From Eretmocerus hayati (lineage: Eukaryota; Arthropoda; Insecta; Hymenoptera; Aphelinidae), in contig CM056743.1 of assembly GCA_029851415.1 (NCBI GenBank), positions 35,976,714 through 36,040,713 on the forward strand: a stretch of 64,000 nt of DNA, read 5' to 3'. Both the position numbers and the translations under genes were made by a program. The notes under the pieces are model-generated. The model saw only the letters and a program-made list of their open reading frames with translations, did no database searches and was not told the DNA's origin. Position 1 is the stretch's first letter. Every line of letters starts with the position of its first letter. Shown here one piece after another: positions 1 through 11,200 of this stretch.

Positions 1-819
1 GCTGTTTTCTTCAGAAAAATACCTGTTTCTTAGCGATCGTATTATTTACGGAGATTTGATTTCATTGAAATAAATTTATACAGGATTGAAGAGTGATTGC
101 TATTTTTTCGGGAAACGTTTTTGAATCTCAGCTATACATTTTTGATTTCCATGTAATACGTCATGCTTTGATCGATCGCGATCAAAAAAATATGAGCTCA
201 TTTTCTTACGAAAATGAAAACTCAGAATAGTGGAAGTGGTATAAGCTTTGGGCAGAAAACGCGCTGGTCTTGAACTACCTTTATGTTCGGTCGACATAGA
301 GCACGCTTAATTCCTGTGCGATGTCTTTCTGCGCACGCGAAGGAAAAATTTTCAAAGAATCAGAATCGCATTTTGAAGCGTTTTTGAAAAAAGTCAATAA
401 TAGTACATTATTGCCACGTTTGACAGCGGCATTTAGAATGATGATGAAAAAAGGTGTGGAGCAACTTCTATGGAATATTTAGTAAAAATACCAAAACGGT
501 CCTCATATCCCACAACGCATTCTGTTGGAAATATTCGAGAATTTTTCTAAAAAATCCATTTTCTAATTCATTTTAGCTTGATAACTTCAGTAGAGCTCAT
601 TTTATCAAAGAATGTGTGAGGTAACTTTTTATACATTTCAAAAAAACGCACAAGTAAGTCCTGTAACTTTTTCTCATAAAATGCTTCCCATTTGCGTTAT
701 TAGAATGAATTTATTGTCTAGATCCATATTCCCTCCACTAGTGTAGAAATAATGCAAAAAGAGAAGACCTAAAAAAAGTTGCTCCATACATTTTTCGTTA
801 AGATGTGTTTTGAAGCTGA
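1..819. other. No gene seen; AT-rich intergenic or repeat sequence
   Basis: No open frame here looks like a real exon and no known family was recognised. The string AATAGTACATTATT near 396-412 resembles the edge motif (AATAGTA followed by C/T AT) that borders several dispersed repeats elsewhere in the window, so part of this stretch is probably old repeat. Confidence 0.5.
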
Positions 820-1195
820 AATAAATTTTTTGCAACTGTGTGCGCGAAGTTGTAAAAAAATGAGACTTCTCTTCATTATTTACAGTGCGAGAAGTAATGC
901 GTGAATGACTTCTCGCACAGTTTTACATTTTCGCACTGGTGAAGTGTGCGTGAATGTAACTTCTCGCTCTAATGCATTTTCATTCACGCACAGTTCTAAA
1001 ATATGATGTCACGTCATCCCTCTGAATTCGGCCTTTCTTGAAAACTTCGTTACCAAGATAATCTTGCTCGGACAGTGGTGCATTTAATTACAACTTCGCG
1101 CACAGTTGCAAAAAATAGTATACGCAACACGTGCGAGAAGTTTCCGCACTCGTTTAGCAACTTGTGCGGAAATTGACCTTCAATATACTATTGAA
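820..1195 (-). repeat. Module A, copy 1: CTTCTCGCAC-rich dispersed repeat
   Basis: The reverse complement of this stretch matches 3287-3715 and 6600-6990 almost base for base. The module is packed with the decamer CTTCTCGCAC and its complement, so it is itself full of short inverted repeats. Its edges carry the string ATACTATTTT or its complement. No coding frame is convincing. It is probably a terminal segment of a non-autonomous DNA transposon or foldback element; the superfamily is unknown. Confidence 0.7.
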
Positions 1196-1340
1196 GTGTA
1201 TCTTCGAAGAAAAGCCTCAAATATCTCCAGGGTGCGTTGTACAAGAAGAACTTTGAGGATTTTTTTTGTGGATTTTCTATAAATCTACGAGAGGTTGCTC
1301 CTCTTTCGATTTATATGCGACAGAAATACGTCGAAATAGT

Positions 1341-1490
1341 ACACTTCGCACCGAGCTTATGAGGTTGTAGCTCGCTTCTGAGCGATTGGTTTTCGAAAAG
1401 TTGAAATGATCGCTCGGAAGCGGAAAACCTTGTGAACGAGTCGCGAATACTATTTTTTGCAATTTTGTAAGCACCCTAATATCGGAAATT
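1341..1490 (+). repeat. Module B, copy 1 (twin at 21835-21995)
   Basis: This stretch starts TTCGCACCGAG, passes through AGGTTGTAGCTCGCTT, and ends GCGAATACTATTTTT followed by ATTTTGTAAGCACCC. The same order of phrases is found at 21835-21995. The second copy differs by an extra GC-rich insert of about 20 bases. Function unknown; it shares the AATACTATTTTT edge with module A. Confidence 0.65.
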
Positions 1491-1499
1491 ACAAAAAAT

Positions 1500-3280
1500 C
1501 ACGCTTCAAAAACTTTCTTTCAACTAGCCTAGAATTCAATTTTTATCCTCGTCAGAAATTCGTGCTCTAGTGTCCCTTAGAAACACATCGCACAAGAATG
1601 TTGGGTGCTCCATGTCGGACAAATATAAGCATAGTTCAAGACACCTACGTACCATTACCGATGTACCATTTTTGTAAGCATATTGGGTATTCCGATTCGT
1701 TGAATGCATCTAAATTTTCCTGTATATATATTATAATATCTTGGTTTACAAATTGTACAGTTATGTTTATTATGTGCAATCACCGAAAGTAAATCGAGAA
1801 GTGAAGTTTCGGAACGCGTTTCAAACAAATTTTGTTTCATCTTGAATGTATTCATTTTTTTCTTCCTTCCATCTCTGCGCCAGTCTTGAGATAAAATATT
1901 GAAAAATCTAAAAAAAAGTGATGAATCCCTTCGTGATACCGACACTAAATGAGTGTGGAGCCTTGATAAGAAGGTAGTCGTGTGACATTTGTTCAAATTA
2001 CGATTGCCACCTGACCGCTGAAATTGAATGTCTCGAAAGAATGATAAATTCATTCATCTATATTCAACGTATCGAGTTTATTCGAAGATGGTGGTCTACT
2101 CTTACCGTAAAAGTCTCGTATTGGAGCTACTACTTTGTCATGGGAGTGATGCACTCTACTTTTACGTATAGAGTCTACCGAAAACTTCGATGCGATTATT
2201 AGTTACTGAGTAATGAAGTGTTCAATACTATTAGCTCGCAAACTTATGAAACCTTAATCTTCTCCACATAAATAGTTTTGTCTCAAGTCCATGAAAGTCC
2301 GAAGTTTGTGAACTGTCGGTTTAGATCAAAGTTCTGATAATGGGTTGTCAAATAGGGCTCACGCGTGATCGACTCGTCCTTCTTTTCATTTCGAAATGAA
2401 ATTTCACTTATTTTGATACAAAAATACTGGTAGGTTTCATGACAAACCATCTCGCATGACTTTTAGAAAGACTTTTGGGCAATAAACGATCTGAAAATAA
2501 TACAAGTAATTTTGAACTGTTAACTTGGAGTATTGTCGGTAATGATATCGAAAACACTCGTGAATTTCTCTGCTGGATTTTCTACGGAGGGGTCTATGCA
2601 ATAATTCAAATGCTAAATTATCATAATTTCTTGCTTTCGGACTCATGCTCACTGGAACAGAACATGATGGAGAACAATCTTTTAGGGAATTCTACTTTCT
2701 TGAGAAATAATTTTGACGGTTGACATATCGTTTTACCAAAGTAGACTGATGCGTGAGAATTTAATGAGTCTTATCTCTCCTGCAAGGTGGAATCATAAAC
2801 CTTCGAAATAATTTAGTTAGCTTTTTCAAAGGAAAAAAAATATTGAAATTTATTCTTTGCGCGAATATCATCACAAACGGCAGGATGGAAATACGTATAG
2901 TGCACCAAAGAAAAACGCCATGAACTAAGATCAGTTCGATGTACTGATTTTCTCCTTTTCTGTCAAAGAAAACAGGAAATTAGTGTTTGTATAGAATTTT
3001 CACATCCCTCCTTGTTACAATAATTCGAGTTTGTACATTGTAAGCAATACTATATATTTAAAGCAATATCGCGGCAGTTATCCGTTATCCTGAAAAATCG
3101 CACGAAAATAAGGCTCCTGTTCTACTTAAATGCAATGTGATATTCAGTGCTTCTGCTCATGAGCCACTTCATTCGGCTCTTGATATCCTGAATATACCAC
3201 CTGCACGCATAGTTAAAAAATGTGACTTCGCATTACTATGTGGGAATGGGGAGTTTTTATGAAATCACTGGGTTAGAATA
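1500..3280. other. No gene seen; unique-looking AT-rich sequence
   Basis: About 1.8 kb with only short open frames (132 codons at most), none with splice signals or recognisable protein features. I see no inverted or tandem repeat of note. Confidence 0.5.
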
Positions 3281-3286
3281 GTAGTA

Positions 3287-3715
3287 TATTACACAACAAG
3301 TGCGTGAATGTTAGTTCTCGCGCGAGTTGGCAACGTGTGCGGAAACTTCTCGCACGTGTTGCGTATACTATTTTTTGCAACTGTGCGCGAAGTTGTAATT
3401 AAATGCACCACTGTCCGAGCAAGATCATCTTAAGAACAAAGTTTTCAAGAAAGGCCAAATTCAGAGGGATGACGTGACATCATATTTTGGAACTGTGCAT
3501 GAATGAAAATGCATTAGAGCGAGAAGTTACATTCACGCACACTTCACCAGTGCGTAAATGTAAAACTGTGCGAGAAGTCATTCACGCATTACTTCTCGCA
3601 CTGTAAATAATGAAGAGAAGTCTCATTTTTTTACAACTTCGCGCACACAGTTGCGAAAATAGTATATTACGCAACAAGTGCGAGAAGGTCAATTTCCGCA
3701 CAAGTTGCTAAACGA
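3287..3715 (+). repeat. Module A, copy 2, outer flank of the 2.9 kb inverted duplication
   Basis: Direct-orientation match to 6600-6990 and inverted match to 820-1195. It begins TAGTATATTACACAACAAG and carries repeated TTCTCGCAC. The copies on the two sides of the inverted duplication are in the same orientation, so they are not simply the outer ends of the palindrome. Confidence 0.7.
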
Positions 3716-3794
3716 GTGCGAGAAGTTAATATTCACGCACACTTTGGAACTTCTCGCACAGCCAGAAGAACACATTTACGCACCCGCGTAGAAA

Positions 3795-3950
3795 TCGAGA
3801 ATATTGGCGACATGTCGCCGACCTATCGCTAATTCGTATTGGCGATAGCTTTGCGATAGGTCGGCGATAGCTTGGCGATATGTCGGCGATATGATTTTGC
3901 GACAGCTCGCGGACATATCGCCAAACCTGTATTTGCGACATGTCGCAAAT
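3795..3950. repeat. 11-bp period TATCGCC array with GCGACATGTCGC palindromes (left arm)
   Basis: Read on the minus strand, units TATCGCCGACA, TATCGCCAAGC, TATCGCCGACC and TATCGCAAAGC follow one another with an exact 11-base period. They are flanked by the palindrome GCGACATGTCGC and an inverted run of GCGATAGGTCGGC. The mirrored copy lies at 6391-6546. Confidence 0.8.
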
Positions 3951-5022
3951 TGAACCATGATTTTTTTCCAAAAATTCTACTTCTGAAGGAAATTAACAGA
4001 AATTTTACTGATTTTCCATTCCCTATTCGAAATCCAAGGCAATTTTGATTGGTATCATTTGGGGTTTATTCAGTTTGAGATCGGAACGAACAACATTATA
4101 AATTTTGCATTTACACTCAATTCGGAACATCTCCCGACATAAAAATACATTCTGCACAAGTGTCTGACCGTATCGTGGAATTAATTTGGTGGCATTATTT
4201 ACAGAGTATGAAAATATTGGGAGAATTATGGAAATCATATCAAGACACGTGAGTTTGAAAGAAAATCGGCCGTAATTGATGTTGAGCCTTGCGTTGAGCA
4301 GCCCTAGAAGTCTGGCGCGTAACTCTTTTTGAATACAGTTGATGTTGCAAAATTGTACAGCAATCACTCGAACAGCATCGCTCAGAGGGATCAAAAAGTA
4401 CCACGGCCAACGCCGAGACTCATCATATCAGGTATCAGGAATCTGCAAAAATGAATTTCAGAAAGAATCAATGCACAATCAAATCGAGATGTCCTGTTTC
4501 CAATTAATTTTGATCATTTTTTCAATTAATGAGTGAGACTACTAAAGCAAAATAGTGCATTTCGAGTAGAGTGTGCGCGGGAGGACGCACTCTTGCAAAT
4601 TTGAAATCGCGCTTGATTGATGTAGAAGCCACAAATTGATGAAAATTAGCTAGGCTACTTGAATACTTATCTGATGCGCTCGACGACTCATCATTGGTCT
4701 TGAATTTTCTGAAGTGGCAAAGACAGGTCTCGAACGGTTTTCTTCAACCATGGCAGAACCATGCCTCCTCTCCAGCTGATGCGATGTGAGTGTTTACCTG
4801 TGGCGTAGATTATGATATGAATGACTGCTCCGTCTGGTCAAAAATCGTGATATTTCTTTGCTCAATAACTCTTTCTCTCGAGTGGGATTGAAAGCCAAAT
4901 ACACAAAGAGAAAAACCAGACCAGGTAGAAATAACATTGGTTGAGGTTAGTCGGACAAACTGAGCACTGAGGCTAATTTTTACAAGTTTCGAAGTAAATG
5001 TGGGCAATTGTAATGTACTCAC

Positions 5023-5142
5023 TTGCTTGTAATTTTTATCTGGATTCGGCGCGAGAGTTTTGTTAGAGTAATTCTATTTCCCAAATAATATTCCAATCCG
5101 TACATTGCAGGTTGGTCGATTCGTCTCTCTGGATCAATATAT
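5023..5142 (-). pseudogene. Broken inverted copy of the proposed uri exon 1
   Basis: This is the mirror of 5199-5318. The last 19 exon bases and the GTGAGT donor are preserved, but the position of the start codon at 5292-5294 reads CCG here, and the upstream part diverges strongly with an in-frame stop. The copy could not supply the same start. It may be a by-product of the inverted duplication. Confidence 0.5.
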
Positions 5143-5291
5143 TATGATAGCGGTTTGTTGATGCTAACCACCAGCACAATTCAGTCAGTGCAGTTGGGAT
5201 GGTGGTCGAGGAAAACAAATCGATCGACCTGCAATGTCCGGGTTTTAAAATATTACTAGAGAAATACAACTACCCCCACGAAACTCTCGCG

Positions 5292-5318
5292 ATGAATCAA
5301 GATAAAAATTACAAGCAA
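5292..5318 (+). CDS. uri: Proposed first coding exon of uri (9 codons)
   Basis: The exon reads MNQDKNYKQ and is followed at once by a strong donor, GTGAGT, at 5319. It ends in phase 0, which is what the acceptor at 8006/8007 needs, and the joined peptide (DKNYKQ then QIHQNEQRTQTW) looks like the start of the URI prefoldin helix. An in-frame ATG further upstream at 5199 would add 31 residues; which start is used cannot be told from sequence. The exon lies in the right arm of the inverted duplication. Other candidate first exons in 5320-8006 were not convincing, but a different 5' exon cannot be excluded. Confidence 0.5.
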
Positions 5319-6390
5319 GTGAGTAAATTACAATTGCCCACATTTACTTCGAAACTTGTAAAAATTAGTCTCAGTGCTCAGTTTGTCCGACTAACCTCAA
5401 CCAATGTTATTTCTACCTGGTCTGGTTTTTCTCTTTGTGTATTTGGCTTTCAATCCCACTCGAGAGAAAGAGTTATTGAGCAAAGAAATATCACGATTTT
5501 TGACCAGACGGAGCAGTCATTCATATCATAATCTACGCCACAGGTAAACACTCACATCGCATCAGCTGGAGAGGAGGCATGGTTCTGCCATGGTTGAAGA
5601 AAACCGTTCGAGACCTGTCTTTGCCACTTCAGAAAATTCAAGACCAATGATGAGTCGTCGAGCGCATCAGATAAGTATTCAAGTAGCCTAGCTAATTTTC
5701 ATCAATTTGTGGCTTCTACATCAATCAAGCGCGATTTCAAATTTGCAAGAGTGCGTCCTCCCGCGCACACTCTACTCGAAATGCACTATTTTGCTTTAGT
5801 AGTCTCACTCATTAATTGAAAAAATGATCAAAATTAATTGGAAACAGGACATCTCGATTTGATTGTGCATTGATTCTTTCTGAAATTCATTTTTGCAGAT
5901 TCCTGATACCTGATGTGATGAGTCTCGGCGTTGGCCTTGGTACTTTTTGATCCCTCTGAGCGATGCTGTTCGAGTGATTGCTGTACAATTTTGCAACATC
6001 AACTGTATTCAAAAAGAGTTACGCGCCAGACTTCTAGGGCTGCTCAACGCAAGGCTCAACATCAATTACGGCCGATTTTCTTTCAAACTCACGTGTCTTG
6101 ATATGATTTCCATAATTCTCCCAATATTTTCATACTCTGTAAATAATGCCACCAAATTAATTCCACGATACGGTCAGACACTTGTGCAGAATGTATTTTT
6201 ATATCGGGAGATGTTCCGAATTGAGTGTAAATGCGAAATTTATTATGTTATTCGTTCCGATTTCAAACTGAATAAACCCCAAATAATACCAATCAAAATT
6301 GCCTTGGATTTTGAATAGGGAATGGAAAATGAGTAAAATTTCTGTTAATTTCCTTCAGAAGTAGAATTTTTGGAAAAAAATCATGGTTCA

Positions 6391-6546
6391 ATTTGCGACA
6401 TGTCGCAAATACAGGTTTGGCGATATGTCCGCGAGCTGTCGCAAAATCATATCGCTGACATATCGCCAAGCTATCGCCGACCTATCGCAAAGCTATCGCC
6501 AATAAGAATCAGCGATAGGTCGGCGACATGTCGCCAATATTTTCGA
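6391..6546. repeat. 11-bp period TATCGCC array (right arm copy)
   Basis: Mirror of 3795-3950. On the plus strand the TATCGCC units repeat every 11 bases from about 6450 to 6505, followed by AGCGATAGGTCGGCG and GCGACATGTCGC. Two or three single-base differences separate it from the left copy. Confidence 0.8.
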
Positions 6547-6599
6547 TTTCTACGCGGGCACGCTCGCGAAGCGAGCGTGCGTAAATATGTACTTTTGGG

Positions 6600-6990
6600 T
6601 GTGCGAGAAGTTTCGAAGTGTGCGTGAATGTTACTTCTCGCGCGAGTTGGCAACGTGTGCGGAAACTTCTCGCACGTGTTGCGTATACTATTTTTTGCAA
6701 CTGTGCGCGAAGTTGTAATTAAATGCACCACTGTCCGAGCAAGATTATCTTGGAAACGAAGTTTTCAAGAAAGGCCAAATTCAGAGGGATGACGTGACAT
6801 CATATTTTGGAACTGTGCGTGAATGAAAATGCATCAGAGCGAGAAGTTACATTCACGCACACTTCACCAGTGCGTAAATGTAAAACTGTGCGAGAAGTCA
6901 TTCACGCATTACTTCTCGCACTGTAAATAATGAAGAGAAGTCTCGTTTTTTTACAACTTCGCGCACACAGTTGCAAAAAAAATTTATATT
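6600..6990 (+). repeat. Module A, copy 3
   Basis: Near-identical to 3287-3660 in the same orientation and to 820-1195 in the opposite orientation. It has at least six TTCTCGC or GCGAGAAG occurrences. It ends near TTGCAAAAAAA at about 6980. Confidence 0.7.
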
Positions 6991-8006
6991 GCTTGCCTTT
7001 ACAAAAAATGTGTTTAGTTGCTACATTTTTGTACCATGGTTTTTCATTTTTTCGTGGGCGAATCTGCAAGAGACGTAGAGCTATCGTCATTATTCTTTCG
7101 AGAGATAGTTTTACTGTCGAGTTTCTCAGGTAAGACTAAAATTCACAACATGCTCATGAATCCATGAATTTTGTATGAGTTCACTAGTTTATTGGGTTGA
7201 TAAAACTTCTCGAGTCCCGTTCTTAATAATGAAAATTTTCATGTCATCTCCACGATATCTTGTGAGCATTTTAGATCCTCTCATAGTGTTGCCACGAAAT
7301 AGAGTGGAAAACATTGAAGAGCTTTTCCAAGTTGCAACATTACTATACGATCAAGTATCCACGAAAAATTGGCATCGGAAAGCACAATACTCGCACGATT
7401 GAAATATTGTGAGAGATTTCCTCCCCCGCTCAACGCGATCATCATTCACTTGCACGTGCACCAATTTATATAAATAGTATAATTACGCTGCCATATTCTG
7501 GCTCTCTTCCTTTGACTATCGGCTTTGTATCTATGTAATAATAATAACAAATCTGGCCACCAATACCCATTCGTCCGTAAAGTTTGCATTGTTCACATGG
7601 CTACGTGGAATCCAAGTCCTAGTCCAAAATGAATCTACAACCAATCAAACAATCAATCGATCGATAATTCATTATGAGCATCACGAATGAAAAAAAAATC
7701 AATCAGCTTCTCTTGTACCATATGTATATATTTACGTTAGTAGTCTGCGCAACTTCTGCTCAATTTGAATAAAATGATACTTCATCCTCATCCATTCATG
7801 TATACGTAATAAATTAATTCGAGATAACCACGCTTGAATTGCATTTGCTTTTATCGTTGTTCATCCGAGTGTTGAAATTGAACAAATGGAATCTATTCCT
7901 GCTGTTATCAACGAATGTGCCAATCAAACGAATTAATCTTCTTCCTGTGTTCTCACTTTTTTTCGCTTTCGGATTGTTTGATTTGTATTTATCATTTAAC
8001 CCGCAG
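6991..8006 (+). other. Rest of proposed uri intron 1; no other gene seen
   Basis: About 1 kb between the last module A copy and the exon at 8007. An open frame at 7175-7402 (75 codons) looks somewhat protein-like but has no recognisable domain. The acceptor at 8001-8006 (ending CCGCAG) follows a T-rich tract. The long open frame starting at 7839 runs through this acceptor and would put a hydrophobic leader on URI, which is not expected for a cytosolic protein, so I treat 7839-8006 as intron. Confidence 0.55.
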
Positions 8007-8256
8007 CAAATTCATCAAAATGAACAGAGAACCCAAACGTGGATGCAATACAAAGATCGCCACAAAAAAAATATTGACGCCCTGAAAACTCTCTCAGCTG
8101 AGTTTTCAATTGGCTGTGTCGTCCCTTTGGGCAAACGAGCTTTTATGAAAGGTAAACTGACCCACACAAGTGAAATTCTCGCTTGTATTGGCGATGGATA
8201 TTTTGGAAATTATAGCACGCAACAGGCAATCGCATTGTGCAATCGAAGAATAAAAC
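8007..8256 (+). CDS. uri: uri exon 2: prefoldin-like helix and beta-hairpin region
   Basis: The exon starts after CCGCAG and ends at AAAAC followed by GTGAGA. It encodes a helix (QIHQNEQRTQTWMQYK and onward), then a block with VPLGKRAFMKGKL and HTSEILACIGDGYF, then a second helix with QQAIALCNRRIK. In known URI proteins the matching block reads VPFG, FMPGKL and HTNEV with GDNWF, so the central prefoldin hairpins are intact. This is the best-conserved part of the protein. The exon ends in phase 1. Confidence 0.85.
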
Positions 8257-11200
8257 GTGAGATCCAGTAACTCTTTTACATTCTGAAAATTTTTATGCTA
8301 TTTTAATTTTCTTTATTGTGACATCTGAACAGGTTCAGAAGAAATGCTCAAAGAATTGGAACAAGAAAGAAATCTTCTTGAAATGCGTTACATTTTACCC
8401 GCGAACTGTGGCGCATTTGAAACTGGAGAGGATTGCAAAGACCTATGTGAATATTGGGACGATAAAAAGTTAACTGACTGGAGAGGTAAGTTCTTTTGAT
8501 TATGAATTTAATTCAAATGGATAGATGACAAGATTCGCACTCTACTTTACGGACGTAGTACTTGAACATTATTGCAAATTTTATCCACTAAGTCTTGAAG
8601 TTAGCACTTTATCAGGCTTCTTCAAAGTATTGATAAAAGTTTCCGTCGATAACCATTATATCTTTCTCATTGATTACATCCAAGATGAACAAATACTTTG
8701 TTTATAGTTGCTTTGACCTGGAGAACATTTCTTGTGGGTGTTAATAACGATGACATCGTCATGAAACGATTTGATTTTCTTGAGTATGTACATTGAAGTG
8801 CGCAGGCCTTACAGCTTTGTCAACTATATATGCAGAAACCTGGCAGTTGACTTTCACGCGGTTTATAATCGTGAGCTATCTCGCAATATCGATATAATGA
8901 ACGATACCCTGATCCTATGATGAGGATTAGGTGATAAGTAGATTCATTATTCTCATCGATATGATATCCATTTTGTGGAGAACTGAACTTCATACATTTT
9001 TCTTGACTTTTCGCGAGATTTTTCTGTAGTATTGTACACGCGGTTACATTTTGAAATCTGTTCCTTCTATTCCAAACAGGATCATTTGCGTAATTTTTGA
9101 ACTGAGTAATTTCTTTTATCACATTTATTTTTTTCGATACAGTCGATCAAAGGAGGTTGCCCACTTTGTATGAAAAAATGGCCCAAGGGGGTGACTTGGA
9201 ATTTTTTCTGCATCATGTAGGGCAGGCTTCTAGCAGTGATGATGGCACTTTTCGGGAGTTGATAATACTGCTAAGGACTTTTGGAAATCAAAGGAATGCT
9301 TAGGATGTAGTTTTTTTCGGAGAACGATCCTAGACAACGGCAATATGTCGAAAGTAAACGAGAGCATTATATGAATATGACGATTAAAGGCCCAATCAAT
9401 TCGTTCAAATGAGTGGCTTCTTTTTTAAGTTGGCGTTTATCAGCGCAGCAAGAAGGATGAATGTGGTGCATGTTTGAATCACGTAGAAAACTAACTCTAC
9501 GTTTCTACAGCTTTATATCCTTGTAACTAAAAGTAGCACGATAAGATCGGGATATTTTCTGAGTCATTTGGGAGAATTATCCGGCTATGGTATATTAACC
9601 AACTCGAGGATCAGCGCGAGTTTTGGGCTGAGCAGAATGCAGGCTCCTCACATTTTCCGCTATCCTGCTTCTTTACCCCTATTTCCAATGTCCTCCGATA
9701 TTTCCCTCTATCCTCTGAATTCTTCCACTATTCCCCCCTATTTTTCGGGATAGCAGGAATCCCAAAGAATTTTAACTCGTTCATCTTGCGGATGCTGATA
9801 CTCTGATACGTTTGCCATTTAGATAATCAGCGTCATGATCTATTCCGAACTTCGATTTCTATTTCAATGGAAAATGAAGATTCTGATTGAACCCATCCCA
9901 AAAAATGCATGAATTTCATTTATGGAAATTCCGCTATCCTACCCCTATTTCTTCATCCAAGCTTCCACTATTCCGCTATTTTCCACAAAATAGGGGGTAA
10001 GAAGCCTGAGAATGGTTGAAAAACTATTTTTAAGTAGAAACATATGGATATAGTCAGACGGGTACACCCAGATATAGTAAGAATGATTTTGGACGTTTGC
10101 ACGATTCGATTACGAGGGAAGCGAGCTCATTTTGAAGCTCGCAAACAGTGTCGGTTGTGAGGTTTTGGAGAACATCAGCGCTGGATCTCCAGGATCATCA
10201 TTCAGTCGGGAAAAGTCATCAGTTGGAAAATCAGCCATATCGGCATTGTGTCTCCATTCCTTGCATCAAGCAAATGCATGATCGGATTTCTTGGTTTCAG
10301 TTCGTAGATATCATCATCTTGCATTCGGCGGATGTAAGGGATACCGATAGGGCTGATTTTTCAAATGATGACTTTTCCCAAATGAATGATGATCCTGGAA
10401 ATCCAGCGCTGATGTTCTTCAAAACCACACACCCAACACTGTTTGCTAGTTTTGAATTGAGCTTGCCTTCTTCGTAATCGAATCGTGCAAACTTCCAGAA
10501 TCGTTTTTACTATATCTGGGTATACCCGTCTGACTATAGCCGCTTATTACTACTGAATGCCACATTCTTGGATCCTCGTCAGCTCCATCGTTAGACCCAA
10601 TCTTGGCGCTGATATCATGAATCGCCCTCACTGTGCGCCCCGTGGATATCTACAAACTGACATTGAGAATCAGGAGATCGGATCGTGCATTCATCGGATG
10701 CAAGGGATAAATCTTTAATATTGATAGGAGTATTTTTTCAAGCGATGTTCTTCAAAACCTCACACCCAGCACTGTTTTCAAGCATCGAAATGAGTTCACT
10801 CCTTATTTGTAATCGGATCGTGTAAACGTCTAGACTTATTTTTACTTATCTAGGTGTACCCGTCTGACTATATCCGTTTGTTTCTACTTAGAAATCTCTT
10901 CAACCACCCTGCTCACCTCATAACTAAAGCTGATCCCCGAATATATACCGTAGTCCGATGATTCTCCAAAATGACTCAGAAAAAAATCCCGATCTTATTG
11001 TGCTAATAGTCTTAGTTCCAAAGATATAAAGCTGTAGAATGATAGAGTTAATTTCTTCCAAAAGTGATTCAAACATGCACCACATTCGTCATCTTGCTGC
11101 ACTGATAAAAAGCAACTCAAAGAAGAAGCCACTCATTTGAACGAATTGATTGGGCCTTTAATCGTCATATTCATATAATGCTCTCGTTTACTTTCGACAT

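Larger units (their letters stand above)
3716..6645. repeat. 2.9 kb near-perfect inverted duplication (arms about 1.4 kb)
   Basis: Every landmark in 3716-5049 recurs in reverse complement at 5292-6625 with a common centre at 5170.5: the 123-codon frame at 4023-4394 mirrors 5947-6318, and 4810-5022 mirrors 5320-5531. The two 123-codon frames differ at only a handful of residues, and the inner intron-like part is nearly identical by eye. Identity drops abruptly inside 5050-5290. The short open frames in the arms have no recognisable domain and lie partly on opposite strands, so I regard them as non-coding. The right arm overlaps the proposed first intron of uri. Confidence 0.88.

Noticed and set aside
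4023..4394. 123-codon open frame repeated at 5947-6318
   Set aside because: Its conservation is explained by the recent inverted duplication. It has no recognised domain and lies in the proposed uri intron with no splice context.
7839..8006. In-frame hydrophobic leader before uri exon 2
   Set aside because: URI is not a secreted or membrane protein, and a good acceptor (CCGCAG) at 8006 separates the URI-like part from this stretch.
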